64,000 bases of DNA from Actinomadura syzygii (GCF_008085905.1 NZ_VSFF01000004.1:1-64000); one strand, 5' to 3'; positions 42,717 through 51,506 are shown, counted from the first letter of the stretch. A program made the numbers and translations. Notes: generated from the letters alone by a model not told the origin.

Positions 42717-43190
42717 TCACCTTGGGGTGAGGCGGATCACCGGGTATTCGCGGTCGGACTTGCTCTGGTATTTCGCCAGGCGGGGCTGGGCGGCGGCAAT
42801 GCGCTGCCATGCCTCGTCGCGGTCAGCGCCCTCGAGCCGATGTGGCGTTACCCCGACGGCGTCGCGGCCAGGCAACTCGATCGATGCCCGCTCAGGGTGC
42901 GCTATCAGGTTGGCGTACCAGTCCGGGTTCTGGCTCCCGCCGCCCGACGCGACGATCAACCGCGCGTCGTCGGTGTCCGAGAACCACGCCACCGGCGTCT
43001 GCCGGGGCTGTCCGCTTCGGCGCCCTACCGTGTTCAGGATAAGGACGTCCATCCCCATGAACTTGCCGCGGCCGCGGCGGATCTTGCGGTTCATGCGGGC
43101 GTTCATCGTCTGCTGCATCCATCGGGACACCCGTCCGGGCGTACCGGGCTTGCGTGCTCCTCGATCGCCGCTGTGCTGATTCCGCACCAT
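42717..43190 (-). CDS. Ddn-family deazaflavin (F420)-dependent nitroreductase
   Basis: The 157-aa split-barrel protein has FMGMDVLILNTVGRRSGQPRQTPVAWF, LIVASGGGSQNPDWYANLIAHP and EAWQRIAAAQPRLAKYQ, the signature of the Ddn/F420H2-dependent reductase family. Relatives reduce quinones or nitro compounds. The ATG at 43190 follows AGGAGG by 7-8 nt. A second, shorter family member is at 60768. Confidence 0.92.
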   Translation of the reverse strand: MVRNQHSGDRGARKPGTPGRVSRWMQQTMNARMNRKIRRGRGKFMGMDVLILNTVGRRSGQPRQTPVAWFSDTDDARLIVASGGGSQNPDWYANLIAHPERASIELPGRDAVGVTPHRLEGADRDEAWQRIAAAQPRLAKYQSKSDREYPVIRLTPR

Positions 43191-43219
43191 TTGCTTACCT
43201 CCTGATTCTCCGCTGGTCC

Positions 43220-43633
43220 TCAGCGCAGCTCGTTGATGCGGACCATGTTGCCTGCGGGGTCGCGGAAGGCGCAGTCGCGAATCCCGTAGGGCTGCTCGGT
43301 CGGTTCCTGGACGACTTCGGCCGCGTGGCTGGCCTGGAGCCGCTCGAAAGTGCCGTCGAGATCGGCCGTGGCGAGGGTGATGATGCCGTAGGTGCCCTTG
43401 GCCATCATCTCGGCGATCGTTCGGCGCTCCTCTTCGGTGATGCCGGGGTCGGCGGCCGGCGGGTGCAGGACGATGGAGGTCCCGGGCTGGCCCGGAGGTC
43501 CGACTGTGATCCAGCGCATCCCTTCGTATCCGACGTCGTCGCGCACCTCGAACCCGAGCGCGTCGCGGTAGAAGGCCAGGGCCGCTTCCGGGTCGTCGTG
43601 CGGCAGGAAAGTGGAATGAATGGTGACGTCCAT
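43220..43633 (-). CDS. VOC-superfamily (glyoxalase) protein
   Basis: The 137-aa protein reads MDVTIHSTFLPHDDPEAALA at the start, then FYRDALGFEVRDD, and ends GIRDCAFRDPAGNMVRINEL. It is a small VOC dimer of unknown substrate. The ATG at 43633 lacks a clear ribosome-binding site; a GTG three codons upstream (43642) is possible. It lies 29 bp downstream of the Ddn-like gene and probably shares its transcript. Confidence 0.88.
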   Translation of the reverse strand: MDVTIHSTFLPHDDPEAALAFYRDALGFEVRDDVGYEGMRWITVGPPGQPGTSIVLHPPAADPGITEEERRTIAEMMAKGTYGIITLATADLDGTFERLQASHAAEVVQEPTEQPYGIRDCAFRDPAGNMVRINELR

Positions 43634-44080
43634 GGAGGTCACGCTAGCTACGGCTCATCGACCGACGCTTCTCGATTCCTGATCGGTCTGGTCACCTCTT
43701 TCCCACGGAGTCCCGGACGGGGAGATGGCCGGGCCCACGTCGCCCGTCGCCGCGTCGGCCATCGTCACGTCGGCAGCCGCCGCGTCGGCCATGGCTGCGT
43801 CGGCGGACGAATGGGCACCCTCATTGGCCTCAGGAGAGCGGTCGGTCAGGGTGCGGGTCGGTTCTGAAGGCGGCCGTGGGGGTTGCCCCGCCCCGTCGGC
43901 CTCGGTCGGCTTGGTTCGTCGCTCGGCGCACATGTGCTTCGTTGAAGACTGTTGCGGGGTGCCGTCGGCTGGATGTCAGTCCTGTTCGTGAACAGGCGGG
44001 GATCGGGGCAGTCGGCCGACGTGCGGGGAGGTGGGGGGCAGAAATCGAGAGGCGGGTTGGGGCGCGGGGCGGCGCTTCGC
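43634..44080. other. intergenic region with a 30-bp tandem duplication
   Basis: No convincing gene is present. Two copies of CGCCGCGTCGGCCAT (43748-43762 and 43778-43792) repeat with a 30-bp period, flanked by shorter GCGTCGG echoes. Open frames on both strands here reflect this low-complexity Ala/Asp-coding repeat and I do not call them. Confidence 0.4.
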
Positions 44081-44872
44081 CTACGAGACCCTTCGTTCAT
44101 GTTTCGCGAGCTCCGTCCTGATGTTCGTCAGGTTGCGGAGCGCCCGGTTGAGCGGAGCCGGGTCCGGTGCTTCCTCGGCGTCGCGGTCGAGGTAGGCGGA
44201 GCAGCGCAGGATCCAGCCGCGTACGACGTCCTCGACCCTGATCTCGGACCGGCGCGTCTTGGTGAGGGCCAGTTGGCGCTTCTCCTCGTCGACTCCGCGC
44301 ATGAGGTTGTCGTCCGCTCCCAGGGCCTGGACGTCGGCGAGCGCGTACCGGCCGAGCCGGTCCATCGGGAGGTCGCGCTCGCCGGCGACGCGGTCGAACG
44401 TCCTGCGCGGCCAGCCGAGGATCGTCGCCGCGCCGCCGGCGTCCACCGTCTCCATCAGCGGCCCCTTCCGGGCGGCGACGACCGACCGGACGGAGGCCGG
44501 GTCGAGCCGATCCAGGTCTTTCAGGAGGTAGACCGGGTGCCCGCGAAAGGTGCTGATGACGTTGAGCTCGCCTTGGGCAGCGAGCACCTCGACGTCCCGG
44601 TGCTCGACGTCGAGCCCTACTCGCTCCGCCAGCCAGATGGCCGCCTTGGCGGAGCCGATCGGCGGGATCTCGCCGAAGGCGGCGATGACCTGCTCGCCGC
44701 GCCCACGGCCCCGGCACTCGTCGGCGAGGGCCGCCGACCACCGCTCGCCGTCGAGGTCGGGACGCGGAAGGATGCCGTGCTCCTGAGCAACGCGCAGTTG
44801 CCATCGGGCGATTCCGAGGTGACCCGCGAACTGGTGTGCCCCGTATTGGTCACGGACGATCTGGACGGGCAT
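44081..44872 (-). CDS. hypothetical DNA-binding protein with two helix-turn-helix-like segments
   Basis: The 263-aa protein shows two excisionase/MerR-like stretches: HQFAGHLGIARWQLRVAQEH with GILPRPD near residue 15, and DAGGAATILGWPRRTFDRVA with RYALADVQAL near residue 145. Between them is a helical region (AKAAIWLAERVGLDV) and a segment FRGHPVYLLKDLDRL. The C-terminal part is charged and helical. This suggests a DNA-binding regulator, but I recognise no family. AAAGG precedes the ATG, and a TTATCCACAG element lies 93 bp upstream. Confidence 0.7.
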   Translation of the reverse strand: MPVQIVRDQYGAHQFAGHLGIARWQLRVAQEHGILPRPDLDGERWSAALADECRGRGRGEQVIAAFGEIPPIGSAKAAIWLAERVGLDVEHRDVEVLAAQGELNVISTFRGHPVYLLKDLDRLDPASVRSVVAARKGPLMETVDAGGAATILGWPRRTFDRVAGERDLPMDRLGRYALADVQALGADDNLMRGVDEEKRQLALTKTRRSEIRVEDVVRGWILRCSAYLDRDAEEAPDPAPLNRALRNLTNIRTELAKHERRVS

Positions 44873-44939
44873 TGTCGTGCCTTTCTTGCCGCGATGAGAT
44901 GGTGACGCGATTCAGCCTCGCGGACGGGCCCCGACCACG

Positions 44940-44965
44940 GCATTAGAATTCGATTCTGTGGATAA
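44940..44965 (-). promoter_or_regulatory. TTATCCACAG element 3
   Basis: On the minus strand, TTATCCACAGAATCGAATTC is followed by TAATGC, 93 bp upstream of the start of the two-helix-turn-helix protein gene. It nearly duplicates element 1 and includes a small dyad AGAAT-CGA-ATTCT. TCTAAT inside it could double as a -10 hexamer. Confidence 0.6.
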
Positions 44966-45051
44966 CCTGACGAGAATTACCCGGCAATTCAGACAAGTCG
45001 GTCTGGCGTGAGTCGGGTGACGGGCCATGTCAGGCTGGAGGAATGAACGCG

Positions 45052-45981
45052 ATGCAGCGACTTGGGATCGGCCTAGCGGCCCTGGGACGTCCCGCGTACA
45101 TCAACGTGGGCCGTGCGGCCGAGCTACCGAGCAAACGGAGCGTGCCGCAGATGCGTAACGCGACCTGGAACGTCCTGGACGCGGCCTACGCCGCCGGTAT
45201 CCGATGGGTGGACGCGGCTCGATCGTACGGCCGGTCCGAAGAGTTCCTCGGCGGCTGGCTGAGCGCACGTGCCCCTGACGGCGTGACGGTGTCGAGCAAA
45301 TGGGGATACACGTACGTCGGCGAATGGAAGATGGACGCTCCAGTGCACGAGGTCAAGGAGCACAGCCTTGAGCGCTACCAGACCCAGTACAAGGAGACCC
45401 AGGAATTTCTTAACGGCCACCTGTCCGTCTATCAAGTGCATTCGCTCACCGAGGACAGTCCGTTGTTCGAGGACAGGCGGCTCCAAGAAGCCCTAGCGGA
45501 AGCCGCCGCAGAGGGTGTCCGCGTCGGTTTCTCAACATCGGGTCCAGGGCAGGCCGACACGATTCGGCGGGCGGTGGCGCTGGAGGTGTCGGGACAACGA
45601 CTCTTCAGCACTGTTCAATCGACGTGGAACGTCCTCGAGACGTCCGCCGAGACTGCTCTGCGGGAAGCCTATGACGCGGGCCTACATGTGCTGCTCAAGG
45701 AGGTGCTGGCTAACGGACGGCTGGCAACGCGACCACCCGCGGCTGTGCGCTCTGTGGCGTCCCAGAAGGGAGTGGGACCGGACGCTGTCGCGCTGGCCGC
45801 CGCACTCGCCAGGCCGTGGGCGGGCACGGTTCTCATCGGTGCGGTCAGTCCCGCGCAGTTGCAGGCGAACCTGACGGCCGCGCAGGTGGCTCTTGATGAG
45901 GAAGACCTCGCGTTGATGGGCGACCTGAGCGTCCCACCTGACGTCTACTGGGCCGAGCGGAGCGAACTTCCCTGGCTGTGA
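45052..45981 (+). CDS. aldo/keto reductase
   Basis: The 309-aa TIM-barrel NADPH-dependent oxidoreductase has the catalytic Asp-Tyr-Lys-His set: WVDAARSYGRSEEFLG (Asp and Tyr), SSKWGY (Lys) and YQVHS (His). The ATG at 45052 is preferred because GGAGG sits 10 nt upstream; the ATG at 45043 is too close. The physiological carbonyl substrate is unknown. Confidence 0.92.
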   Translation: MQRLGIGLAALGRPAYINVGRAAELPSKRSVPQMRNATWNVLDAAYAAGIRWVDAARSYGRSEEFLGGWLSARAPDGVTVSSKWGYTYVGEWKMDAPVHEVKEHSLERYQTQYKETQEFLNGHLSVYQVHSLTEDSPLFEDRRLQEALAEAAAEGVRVGFSTSGPGQADTIRRAVALEVSGQRLFSTVQSTWNVLETSAETALREAYDAGLHVLLKEVLANGRLATRPPAAVRSVASQKGVGPDAVALAAALARPWAGTVLIGAVSPAQLQANLTAAQVALDEEDLALMGDLSVPPDVYWAERSELPWL

Positions 45982-46052
45982 ACCTTTCCCAGTAAGGAGA
46001 TCAGCCGAGGGCATGGCACGATTAGGCGCGGCCCCACCATGATCGGACACCC

Positions 46053-46961
46053 GTGCCCATGCAGTCAGACCTTCCGCAGATGATCGGCCCGTACCGCGTG
46101 GTCGCACGGCTCGGTTCCGGAGGGATGGGCGAGGTCTTCCTAGGAGCGTCTCCTAGTAGACGTCTTGTGGCCGTGAAGGTCATCCGTCCGGAACTACTGG
46201 ACGACCCCAGGTGGCGTGCCAGATTCCGCCGCGAGGTCACCTCCGCCCAGTCGGTCAGTGGTTTCTACACGGCTCCCGTCGTCGACGCTGACCCCGACGC
46301 AGACCAGCCCTGGCTGGCGACGCAGTACATCCGTGGTGTGAGCCTCTCCAAGGTGGTCCGGGAAAAGGGGCCGCTGCGCGAACAGACCGCGTGCCGACTG
46401 GGCGCGGGACTAGCGGAGGCTCTGCGGGCGATCCATCGCGCGGGGATCGTGCATAGGGATTTGAAGCCGTCGAACGTCCTGCTGGCTTCCGACGGACCGC
46501 GGGTCATCGACTTCGGCATCGCGCGACCGCTGAACGCGCTGCCACTCTCGCGCACGGAGATCCTCGGAACTCCCGCGTACATGTCGCCAGAGCAGGCCCT
46601 GGGTGCGCCCGTCAGTTCGGAGAGCGACGTGTTCTCCCTCGGCGCGACCCTCGTTTTCGCTGCGACCGGGGCGGCGCCCTTCGGGACGGACCACAAGGTC
46701 CGCGCACGAATCGTCCACGGCGCACCTGACCTCACCCGGTTGCCGGATCCCATGCGCGGGCTGGTGACGCGCTGCCTGGTGAAGGAACCCGCTGAACGCC
46801 CGTCCCCTGAGCAGGTTCTGGTGGCGCTGTCCACGCTGCTGGACGCTCACTATGGCGAAGAGTGGCCGCCCGTGGACGTGGAGCATTTGATCGGCGTCCA
46901 AGAGAAGACACTGGTCGAAGTCACCGCGGAGCTGCCGACGCTGCGCGAGCCGCTGCAGTGA
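46053..46961 (+). CDS. soluble Hanks-type serine/threonine protein kinase
   Basis: The 302-aa kinase is essentially only a catalytic domain: glycine loop LGSGGMGEVFLG, VAVKV (Lys42), catalytic loop HRDLKPSN (Asp136), DFG (153-155) and MSPE. There is no transmembrane helix or extracellular sensor, unlike PknB-type kinases, so it is cytosolic and its input must come from protein partners. GTG at 46053 or ATG at 46059 can serve as start; neither has a good ribosome-binding site. It is convergent with the TenA-like gene, 4 bp away. Confidence 0.92.
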   Translation: MPMQSDLPQMIGPYRVVARLGSGGMGEVFLGASPSRRLVAVKVIRPELLDDPRWRARFRREVTSAQSVSGFYTAPVVDADPDADQPWLATQYIRGVSLSKVVREKGPLREQTACRLGAGLAEALRAIHRAGIVHRDLKPSNVLLASDGPRVIDFGIARPLNALPLSRTEILGTPAYMSPEQALGAPVSSESDVFSLGATLVFAATGAAPFGTDHKVRARIVHGAPDLTRLPDPMRGLVTRCLVKEPAERPSPEQVLVALSTLLDAHYGEEWPPVDVEHLIGVQEKTLVEVTAELPTLREPLQ

Positions 46962-46965
46962 AGGG

Positions 46966-47628
46966 CTAAGGGAGTCCTTCGGCAAGGGCGTCCCAGAAGG
47001 CGGTCTCGTAGGCGTGCAGCAGGCGGGCCGCGCGGGCGGCCTCCTCTGGGTCGTCGCCACCCGCGAGACCGGCTTCGATGACGCTCAGCGCCTGCTCCTC
47101 GAAACCGGGCGGCGAGTCGGAGAAGAACGTGAAGAAGCCCACGGCCTCCTCATCGAGGCCGTAGTTGGCTTGGAGGGCCCGTGCCGTGCGGGAGCAGTAC
47201 GATCCCCACTCTTCGAGGTTGGCCAGCATGGCGAGGGCGACTTCACTTGCGGTTCCGAACGCCGCCCTCTGTGCGAGGTAGGCCGGGTATGCCTGAGCGA
47301 ACGGTTTCGGCTCGTACGACCTGAGATTCTTCTCACTCTCGCCGAGTGCGGCTGCGAAGTTGTCGAGGAGTTTCAACGCCTGTCCTTCGCCCTGTGCGAG
47401 TCCCAGGAAGAACTCACCCGCCGGCTCTGCGGGAAAGCGTGCGGCCAGGAGCGCGAAACTCCGCCGGTCGCTGCCGACGATGCGGTACTCCTCGCAGGCC
47501 AACCAGGCAAGGCGTTCTCTCGGGATGTCGCCCGATTCGAGCATGTCGACGAAGCGGTTCGCGGTCGTCGCGCGGGCGAGTTCCCCGCGGACACGTGCGG
47601 CGAGTTCCGCGGCGCTGGGATGGGTCAT
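46966..47628 (-). CDS. TenA/THI-4-like haem-oxygenase-fold protein
   Basis: The 220-aa all-helical protein fits the TenA/PqqC superfamily: ERLAWLACEEYRIVGSDRRSFALLAARFP, FFLGLAQGEGQALKLLDNFAAALG, and a C-terminal EEQALSVIEAGLAGGDDPEEAARAARLLHAYETAFWDAL. True TenA is a thiaminase II for thiamine salvage. No thi genes or thiamine riboswitch are nearby and the active-site cysteine is not evident, so the function may differ. Confidence 0.78.
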   Translation of the reverse strand: MTHPSAAELAARVRGELARATTANRFVDMLESGDIPRERLAWLACEEYRIVGSDRRSFALLAARFPAEPAGEFFLGLAQGEGQALKLLDNFAAALGESEKNLRSYEPKPFAQAYPAYLAQRAAFGTASEVALAMLANLEEWGSYCSRTARALQANYGLDEEAVGFFTFFSDSPPGFEEQALSVIEAGLAGGDDPEEAARAARLLHAYETAFWDALAEGLP

Positions 47629-47756
47629 GACTCCACCGGAGCACCCTCGCCGTCCGTCGTCAACGAGGCAGGCCCAGATCGGCGTCTGTGATCACGTGGA
47701 TACGATGATGAGCGGAACGTCTATGCAGGTGTGGACCCAGTTGGGAGTGAGCGAGT

Positions 47757-49040
47757 ATGTCGGATTTCGAGCTCGGCCACGCGGGCGGCCGGATGCCCCT
47801 AGAAGTGACCGAGTCGACCGAGGGTCCCTCGGGCCTGGTCGTCGGCAGCCTCCTCAAAGAGACAGGGCACGTCACACTCGATCCCGGTTTCACCAACACC
47901 GCGTCCACCACGTCGGCCATCACCTACATCGACGGTGAGGCCGGCATCCTGCGCTACCGGGGTTATCCGATCGAGGAGTTGGCGGAGAAATCGTCCTTCC
48001 TCGAAGTCGCCTACCTCCTGATATACGGCGAGCTCCCGTCGTCCGACCAGCTCTCCGAGTTCACGGGCAGCATCCGTAACCACACTCTGCTGGACGAGAA
48101 GTTCCGCGCGTTCTTCTCCGCCTTCCCGCGTAGGGCGCACCCCATGGCGGTGCTGTCGTCCGCGGTCAGCGCACTGTCGACGTTCTACCAGGACAGCCTT
48201 GACCCGTTCGACCCGGAACAGGTCGACCAGTCCAGCATCCGGCTCATCGCCAAGCTCCCGACCCTCGCGGCGTACGCGTACAAGACGTCCAACGGCCAGC
48301 CTCTGCTCTACCCGGACAACTCTCTCGGGTACGTGGAGAACTTCATGCGCATGACGTTCGGCCTCCCGACCCAGCCTTACGAGATCGACCCGGAGATCGT
48401 GCGCGTCCTGGACATGCTGTTCGTCCTGCACGCCGACCACGAGCAGAACTGTTCGACCTCGACCGTGCGGCTGGTGGGGTCCAGCCAGGCGAACCTGTTC
48501 TCGTCGGTGTCCGCCGGAGTGGACGCCCTGTTCGGCCCTCTGCACGGGGGCGCCAACCAGGCCGTACTGGAGATGCTGGAGCGCATCCACGAGAACGGTG
48601 ACAACGTCGACTCGTTCGTCGAGCGCGTCAAGAACAAGGAGCCCGGCGTCAAGCTGATGGGCTTCGGGCACCGCGTCTACCGCAACTACGACCCGCGCGC
48701 GGCGGTCGTGAAGAAGGCGACGGGCAAGGTCCTGGACGCGCTCGGCAAGTCGGACCCGCTGCTGGACCTGGCGATGCGCCTGGAGGAGGTCGCCCTCAGC
48801 GACGACTACTTCATCGAGCGCAAGCTCTACCCGAACGTCGACTTCTACACCGGCGTCATCTACAAGGCGATGGGCTTCCCCACCAACATGTTCACCGTCC
48901 TGTTCGCCCTGGGCCGGCTCCCGGGGTGGATCGCGCAGTGGCGGGAGATGATGAACGACTCGTCCACCAAGATCGGGCGTCCGCGACAGGTCTACGTGGG
49001 CCCGGTCGAGCGCCACTATGTGGAGCCGACCGCACGCTGA
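47757..49040 (+). CDS. gltA: citrate synthase
   Basis: The 427-aa enzyme condenses acetyl-CoA with oxaloacetate in the TCA cycle. It is a hexameric bacterial type, with the N-terminal beta domain (GHVTLDPGFTNTASTTSAITYIDG). The catalytic His is in FGPLHGGANQ, the second His in MGFGHRVYRNYDPR, and the Asp in NVDFYTG. The ATG at 47757 follows GGGAG. An intrinsic terminator lies 54 bp after the stop, so it is monocistronic. Confidence 0.96.
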   Translation: MSDFELGHAGGRMPLEVTESTEGPSGLVVGSLLKETGHVTLDPGFTNTASTTSAITYIDGEAGILRYRGYPIEELAEKSSFLEVAYLLIYGELPSSDQLSEFTGSIRNHTLLDEKFRAFFSAFPRRAHPMAVLSSAVSALSTFYQDSLDPFDPEQVDQSSIRLIAKLPTLAAYAYKTSNGQPLLYPDNSLGYVENFMRMTFGLPTQPYEIDPEIVRVLDMLFVLHADHEQNCSTSTVRLVGSSQANLFSSVSAGVDALFGPLHGGANQAVLEMLERIHENGDNVDSFVERVKNKEPGVKLMGFGHRVYRNYDPRAAVVKKATGKVLDALGKSDPLLDLAMRLEEVALSDDYFIERKLYPNVDFYTGVIYKAMGFPTNMFTVLFALGRLPGWIAQWREMMNDSSTKIGRPRQVYVGPVERHYVEPTAR

Positions 49041-49093
49041 GCGGTTTTCTTCTTTTCGACGGCTGGAGCAGGCGGAAATAGCGCGCCGGTTAG

Positions 49094-49124
49094 AGCGGGC
49101 GGGTCTCGGTACCCGCCCGCTTTT
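49094..49124 (+). terminator. rho-independent terminator after citrate synthase
   Basis: An 11-bp perfect stem (AGCGGGCGGGT / ACCCGCCCGCT) with a 6-nt loop is followed by TTTT, 54 bp past the citrate synthase stop. Confidence 0.92.
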
Positions 49125-49193
49125 GATCGCGTTCCGTGGACGGTGGAGTTAGCCTGAAGACGGCGACTCCCAACGGAAGGCGGCTCCCCACAC

Positions 49194-50417
49194 ATGCCCT
49201 CCCTTGTAGAGCAGAAGCTGTCGAACCTTGATTTCTGGGCGAAATCACAAGCCGAGCGGGACGAGTTGTTCGCCTCGCTCCGGGCGACCCAGGAGCGCAT
49301 CTTCTGCCCCCTCCCGGACGAACCCGGCTTTTATGCCCTGCCCCGGTACGAGCAGGTAGCCGAGGCCAGCCGCAACCCGGGGGTGTTCAGCTCCCAACCC
49401 ACCGCGGTCAGCCCGCTCGACCCGTCCACGCAAATGGCCGAGTACAGCGGCTCCATGATCAGCATGGACGATCCGCGGCACGCGCGGCTGCGACGGGTCG
49501 TCTCCCGTTCCTTCACCCCGCGTCTGATCGAACGGGTCTCCGGAGACGTCGCGTCCCTCGCACGCCACATCGTGGAGGATCTCGCCGAGCGGGGCCCTTG
49601 CGACTTCGTGGAGCACATCGCCACGCCGATGCCCCTCCAGATCATCTGCTCCATGATGGGCATCCCCGATTCCGAGTTCGACGACGTCATCGACGCCACG
49701 AACCTCATCCTCGCCGTTGGCGACCCTGACCATCTCGACGGGGACGGCAAGAACCGCGTGACGAGCCTGGCCGAGAAGTTCTGCTACTTGCACGAGCTCA
49801 TGGCCGACCTCGGCAGGCTGCGTCGCGAGCAACCGGCCGACGACCTCGTCACCGCGCTGACCCGCGCGAACGTGGACGGTGAGGCCCTTGACGACCGTGA
49901 TCTGGGGCGGTTCTTCTCTCTCCTCGTCATCGCCGGTAACGAGACCACGCGCAACGCGCTCTCGCACGCCCTCGTCCTGCTCACCGAGCACCCCGCCCAG
50001 AGGGAACTGCTCCTGGCCGACTTGGACGCACGGCTGCCCGGCGCCGTTGAAGAGATCGTCCGCTACGCCACACCGGTGACCTGGATGCGCCGCACCCTGA
50101 CCCGCGACTACGAGCTGCAAGGCCAGATGTACCGGACGGGTGATCGCGTCATCCTTTACTACAACTCGGCCAACCGGGACGAGAACGTCTTCAAGGACCC
50201 GTACGTATTCGACATCACGCGCTCCCCTAACCCACACCTCGGTTTCGGAGCACCAGGGCCGCATTTCTGCCTCGGCGCGCACCTCGCTCGCCGTGAGGTG
50301 ACAGTCCTGCTGCGAGAGCTGTACACGCGCCTGCCGAATCTTCACGCGACGGACGCCCCGGTCAGGCAACGCACCAGCTTCATTCACGGCATCCGGTCCG
50401 TGCCCTGCGCGTTCTAA
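49194..50417 (+). CDS. cytochrome P450
   Basis: The 407-aa soluble bacterial P450 has the I-helix motif VIAGNETTRN, the K-helix ExxR in VEEIVRYATP and the haem loop FGAPGPHFCLG with the thiolate Cys359. The closing sequence and HLGFGAPGPHFCLGAHLARRE resemble the CYP123/124/125/142-type group of actinobacteria that hydroxylate sterols or fatty acids, but the substrate cannot be fixed. No ferredoxin gene is adjacent. Confidence 0.95.
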   Translation: MPSLVEQKLSNLDFWAKSQAERDELFASLRATQERIFCPLPDEPGFYALPRYEQVAEASRNPGVFSSQPTAVSPLDPSTQMAEYSGSMISMDDPRHARLRRVVSRSFTPRLIERVSGDVASLARHIVEDLAERGPCDFVEHIATPMPLQIICSMMGIPDSEFDDVIDATNLILAVGDPDHLDGDGKNRVTSLAEKFCYLHELMADLGRLRREQPADDLVTALTRANVDGEALDDRDLGRFFSLLVIAGNETTRNALSHALVLLTEHPAQRELLLADLDARLPGAVEEIVRYATPVTWMRRTLTRDYELQGQMYRTGDRVILYYNSANRDENVFKDPYVFDITRSPNPHLGFGAPGPHFCLGAHLARREVTVLLRELYTRLPNLHATDAPVRQRTSFIHGIRSVPCAF

Positions 50418-50456
50418 TTACCTCAATTCCGACATTAGCCGCCATTTCTCGGACGG

Positions 50457-50465
50457 TTATCCACA
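50457..50465 (+). promoter_or_regulatory. TTATCCACAG element 2
   Basis: TTATCCACA followed by G lies 90 bp upstream of the ATG of the 300-aa paralogue gene, nearly the same spacing as element 1 has to its paralogue. Downstream bases diverge from elements 1 and 3, but a CCACA/TGTGG dyad (50461-50483) surrounds it. Confidence 0.5.
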
Positions 50466-50546
50466 GGCGGTGATTTTGTGGCCGCCGCATGCGGCGCTCC
50501 TCGATGCTTATTGACACCTGCCGGTTCAAGGCCCGAGGAGGCCGCA

Positions 50547-51449
50547 ATGCCCGTCACCATCACGGTTCCCGAGGAGACGACCACCGGCTTCGTCGTCGCC
50601 GCCGACCGCGACCTCGACGACCTGCGCACCACGATCCGGCGTCGGCTTCCCGCGCCGTTCGCCGAGGCGGTCTCGCTGCGCCTCGGCACTCCCGGCCTCG
50701 TCGTGGCCAGCCACCGCGCCGCCGACTCGCCCTGGAACCTCGACGACGTGTCCGCCGAGGAGGACGACGACGCGGAGCGGGCCCAGGCCGCCACGCGGCA
50801 CATCGGCGTGACGTCCGTCCTGCCGGTCGGGGACCTTCCGTCCGGTCCGCACCTCGCCCGCGCCACGGCGACGGTGATCGCCGAATCGGTGTGCGGCGTC
50901 CTGGTGGACCTCGCCTCCAATGACGTCTCGCCGATCGCCCCCTTTGGACGCTTCGACGAGTTCATCTTGGCGGACAACTGGATCGGCGCCTCGTTACCGC
51001 CCTACCGCGACTCCGGCAGGTGCACCGCCGACGAGGACGACATCGACGGCTGCGCCTGCGTCGATCTGACGAGCCGCGGCCTGTACCAATTCGGCCTGCC
51101 CGAACTGGAGATCACAGGAGCGGCCTGCCCGCACGGCATCGCCGCGCTCAACCTCGTCCGGACGACCGCGCAGCGGCTGCTGCCTCTAGCCCGGCATCCG
51201 GGTGTGCACACCGTCCCGGACGAGCTGCTCCTCACGAGCCTGGACTTCGCCGCGTACTGGGGCAGCCTCGATCCGGTCTGGGACGACGGGCCCGTCCTGG
51301 TCCGCCTGACGGAACCCGCGCCGGGGCGGCTGGGCATCGGCCCGCCCGCGGGCTTCCCCGGCACCCTGAACGAGTGGCTCTGGGACGAAGTCCCGCCGAT
51401 CCTGCACGAAGTCCTCACCCACGACCCCGACCAGCCCTTCCCTACCTGA
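50547..51449 (+). CDS. uncharacterised protein, paralogue A2
   Basis: The 300-aa protein is homologous to the protein at 37367-38302: ETTTGFVVAADRDLDDL, FILADNWIGASLPPYR, GRCTADE with DGCACVDL, RGLYQFGLPELEITG, AACPHGIAALNLVR and FPGTLNEWLWDE line up in order. The Cys/His pattern is conserved between the two, suggesting a structural or metal role. An acidic insert (AEEDDDAERAQ) is unique to this copy. GAGGAGG precedes the ATG. Family and function are unknown. Confidence 0.78.
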   Translation: MPVTITVPEETTTGFVVAADRDLDDLRTTIRRRLPAPFAEAVSLRLGTPGLVVASHRAADSPWNLDDVSAEEDDDAERAQAATRHIGVTSVLPVGDLPSGPHLARATATVIAESVCGVLVDLASNDVSPIAPFGRFDEFILADNWIGASLPPYRDSGRCTADEDDIDGCACVDLTSRGLYQFGLPELEITGAACPHGIAALNLVRTTAQRLLPLARHPGVHTVPDELLLTSLDFAAYWGSLDPVWDDGPVLVRLTEPAPGRLGIGPPAGFPGTLNEWLWDEVPPILHEVLTHDPDQPFPT

Positions 51450-51506
51450 CTCACCTCACCCTGGCCCGCATCATCCTGACCCGCCCGCCGACTGGCTGAT
51501 GTCGGG

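Noticed and set aside
43655-43991. Ala/Asp-rich small proteins on either strand.
   Set aside because: They are translations of a 30-bp tandem duplication, with no ribosome-binding site or family resemblance.
45052-47628. An operon linking aldo/keto reductase, Ser/Thr kinase and TenA-like gene.
   Set aside because: The kinase and TenA-like genes are convergent, and the reductase and kinase are separated without coupling; no functional link is visible.
37279-50465. A replication origin, given three perfect DnaA-box sequences.
   Set aside because: The boxes are single, 5-8 kb apart, lie at gene promoters, and no dnaA, dnaN or AT-rich unwinding element is present.
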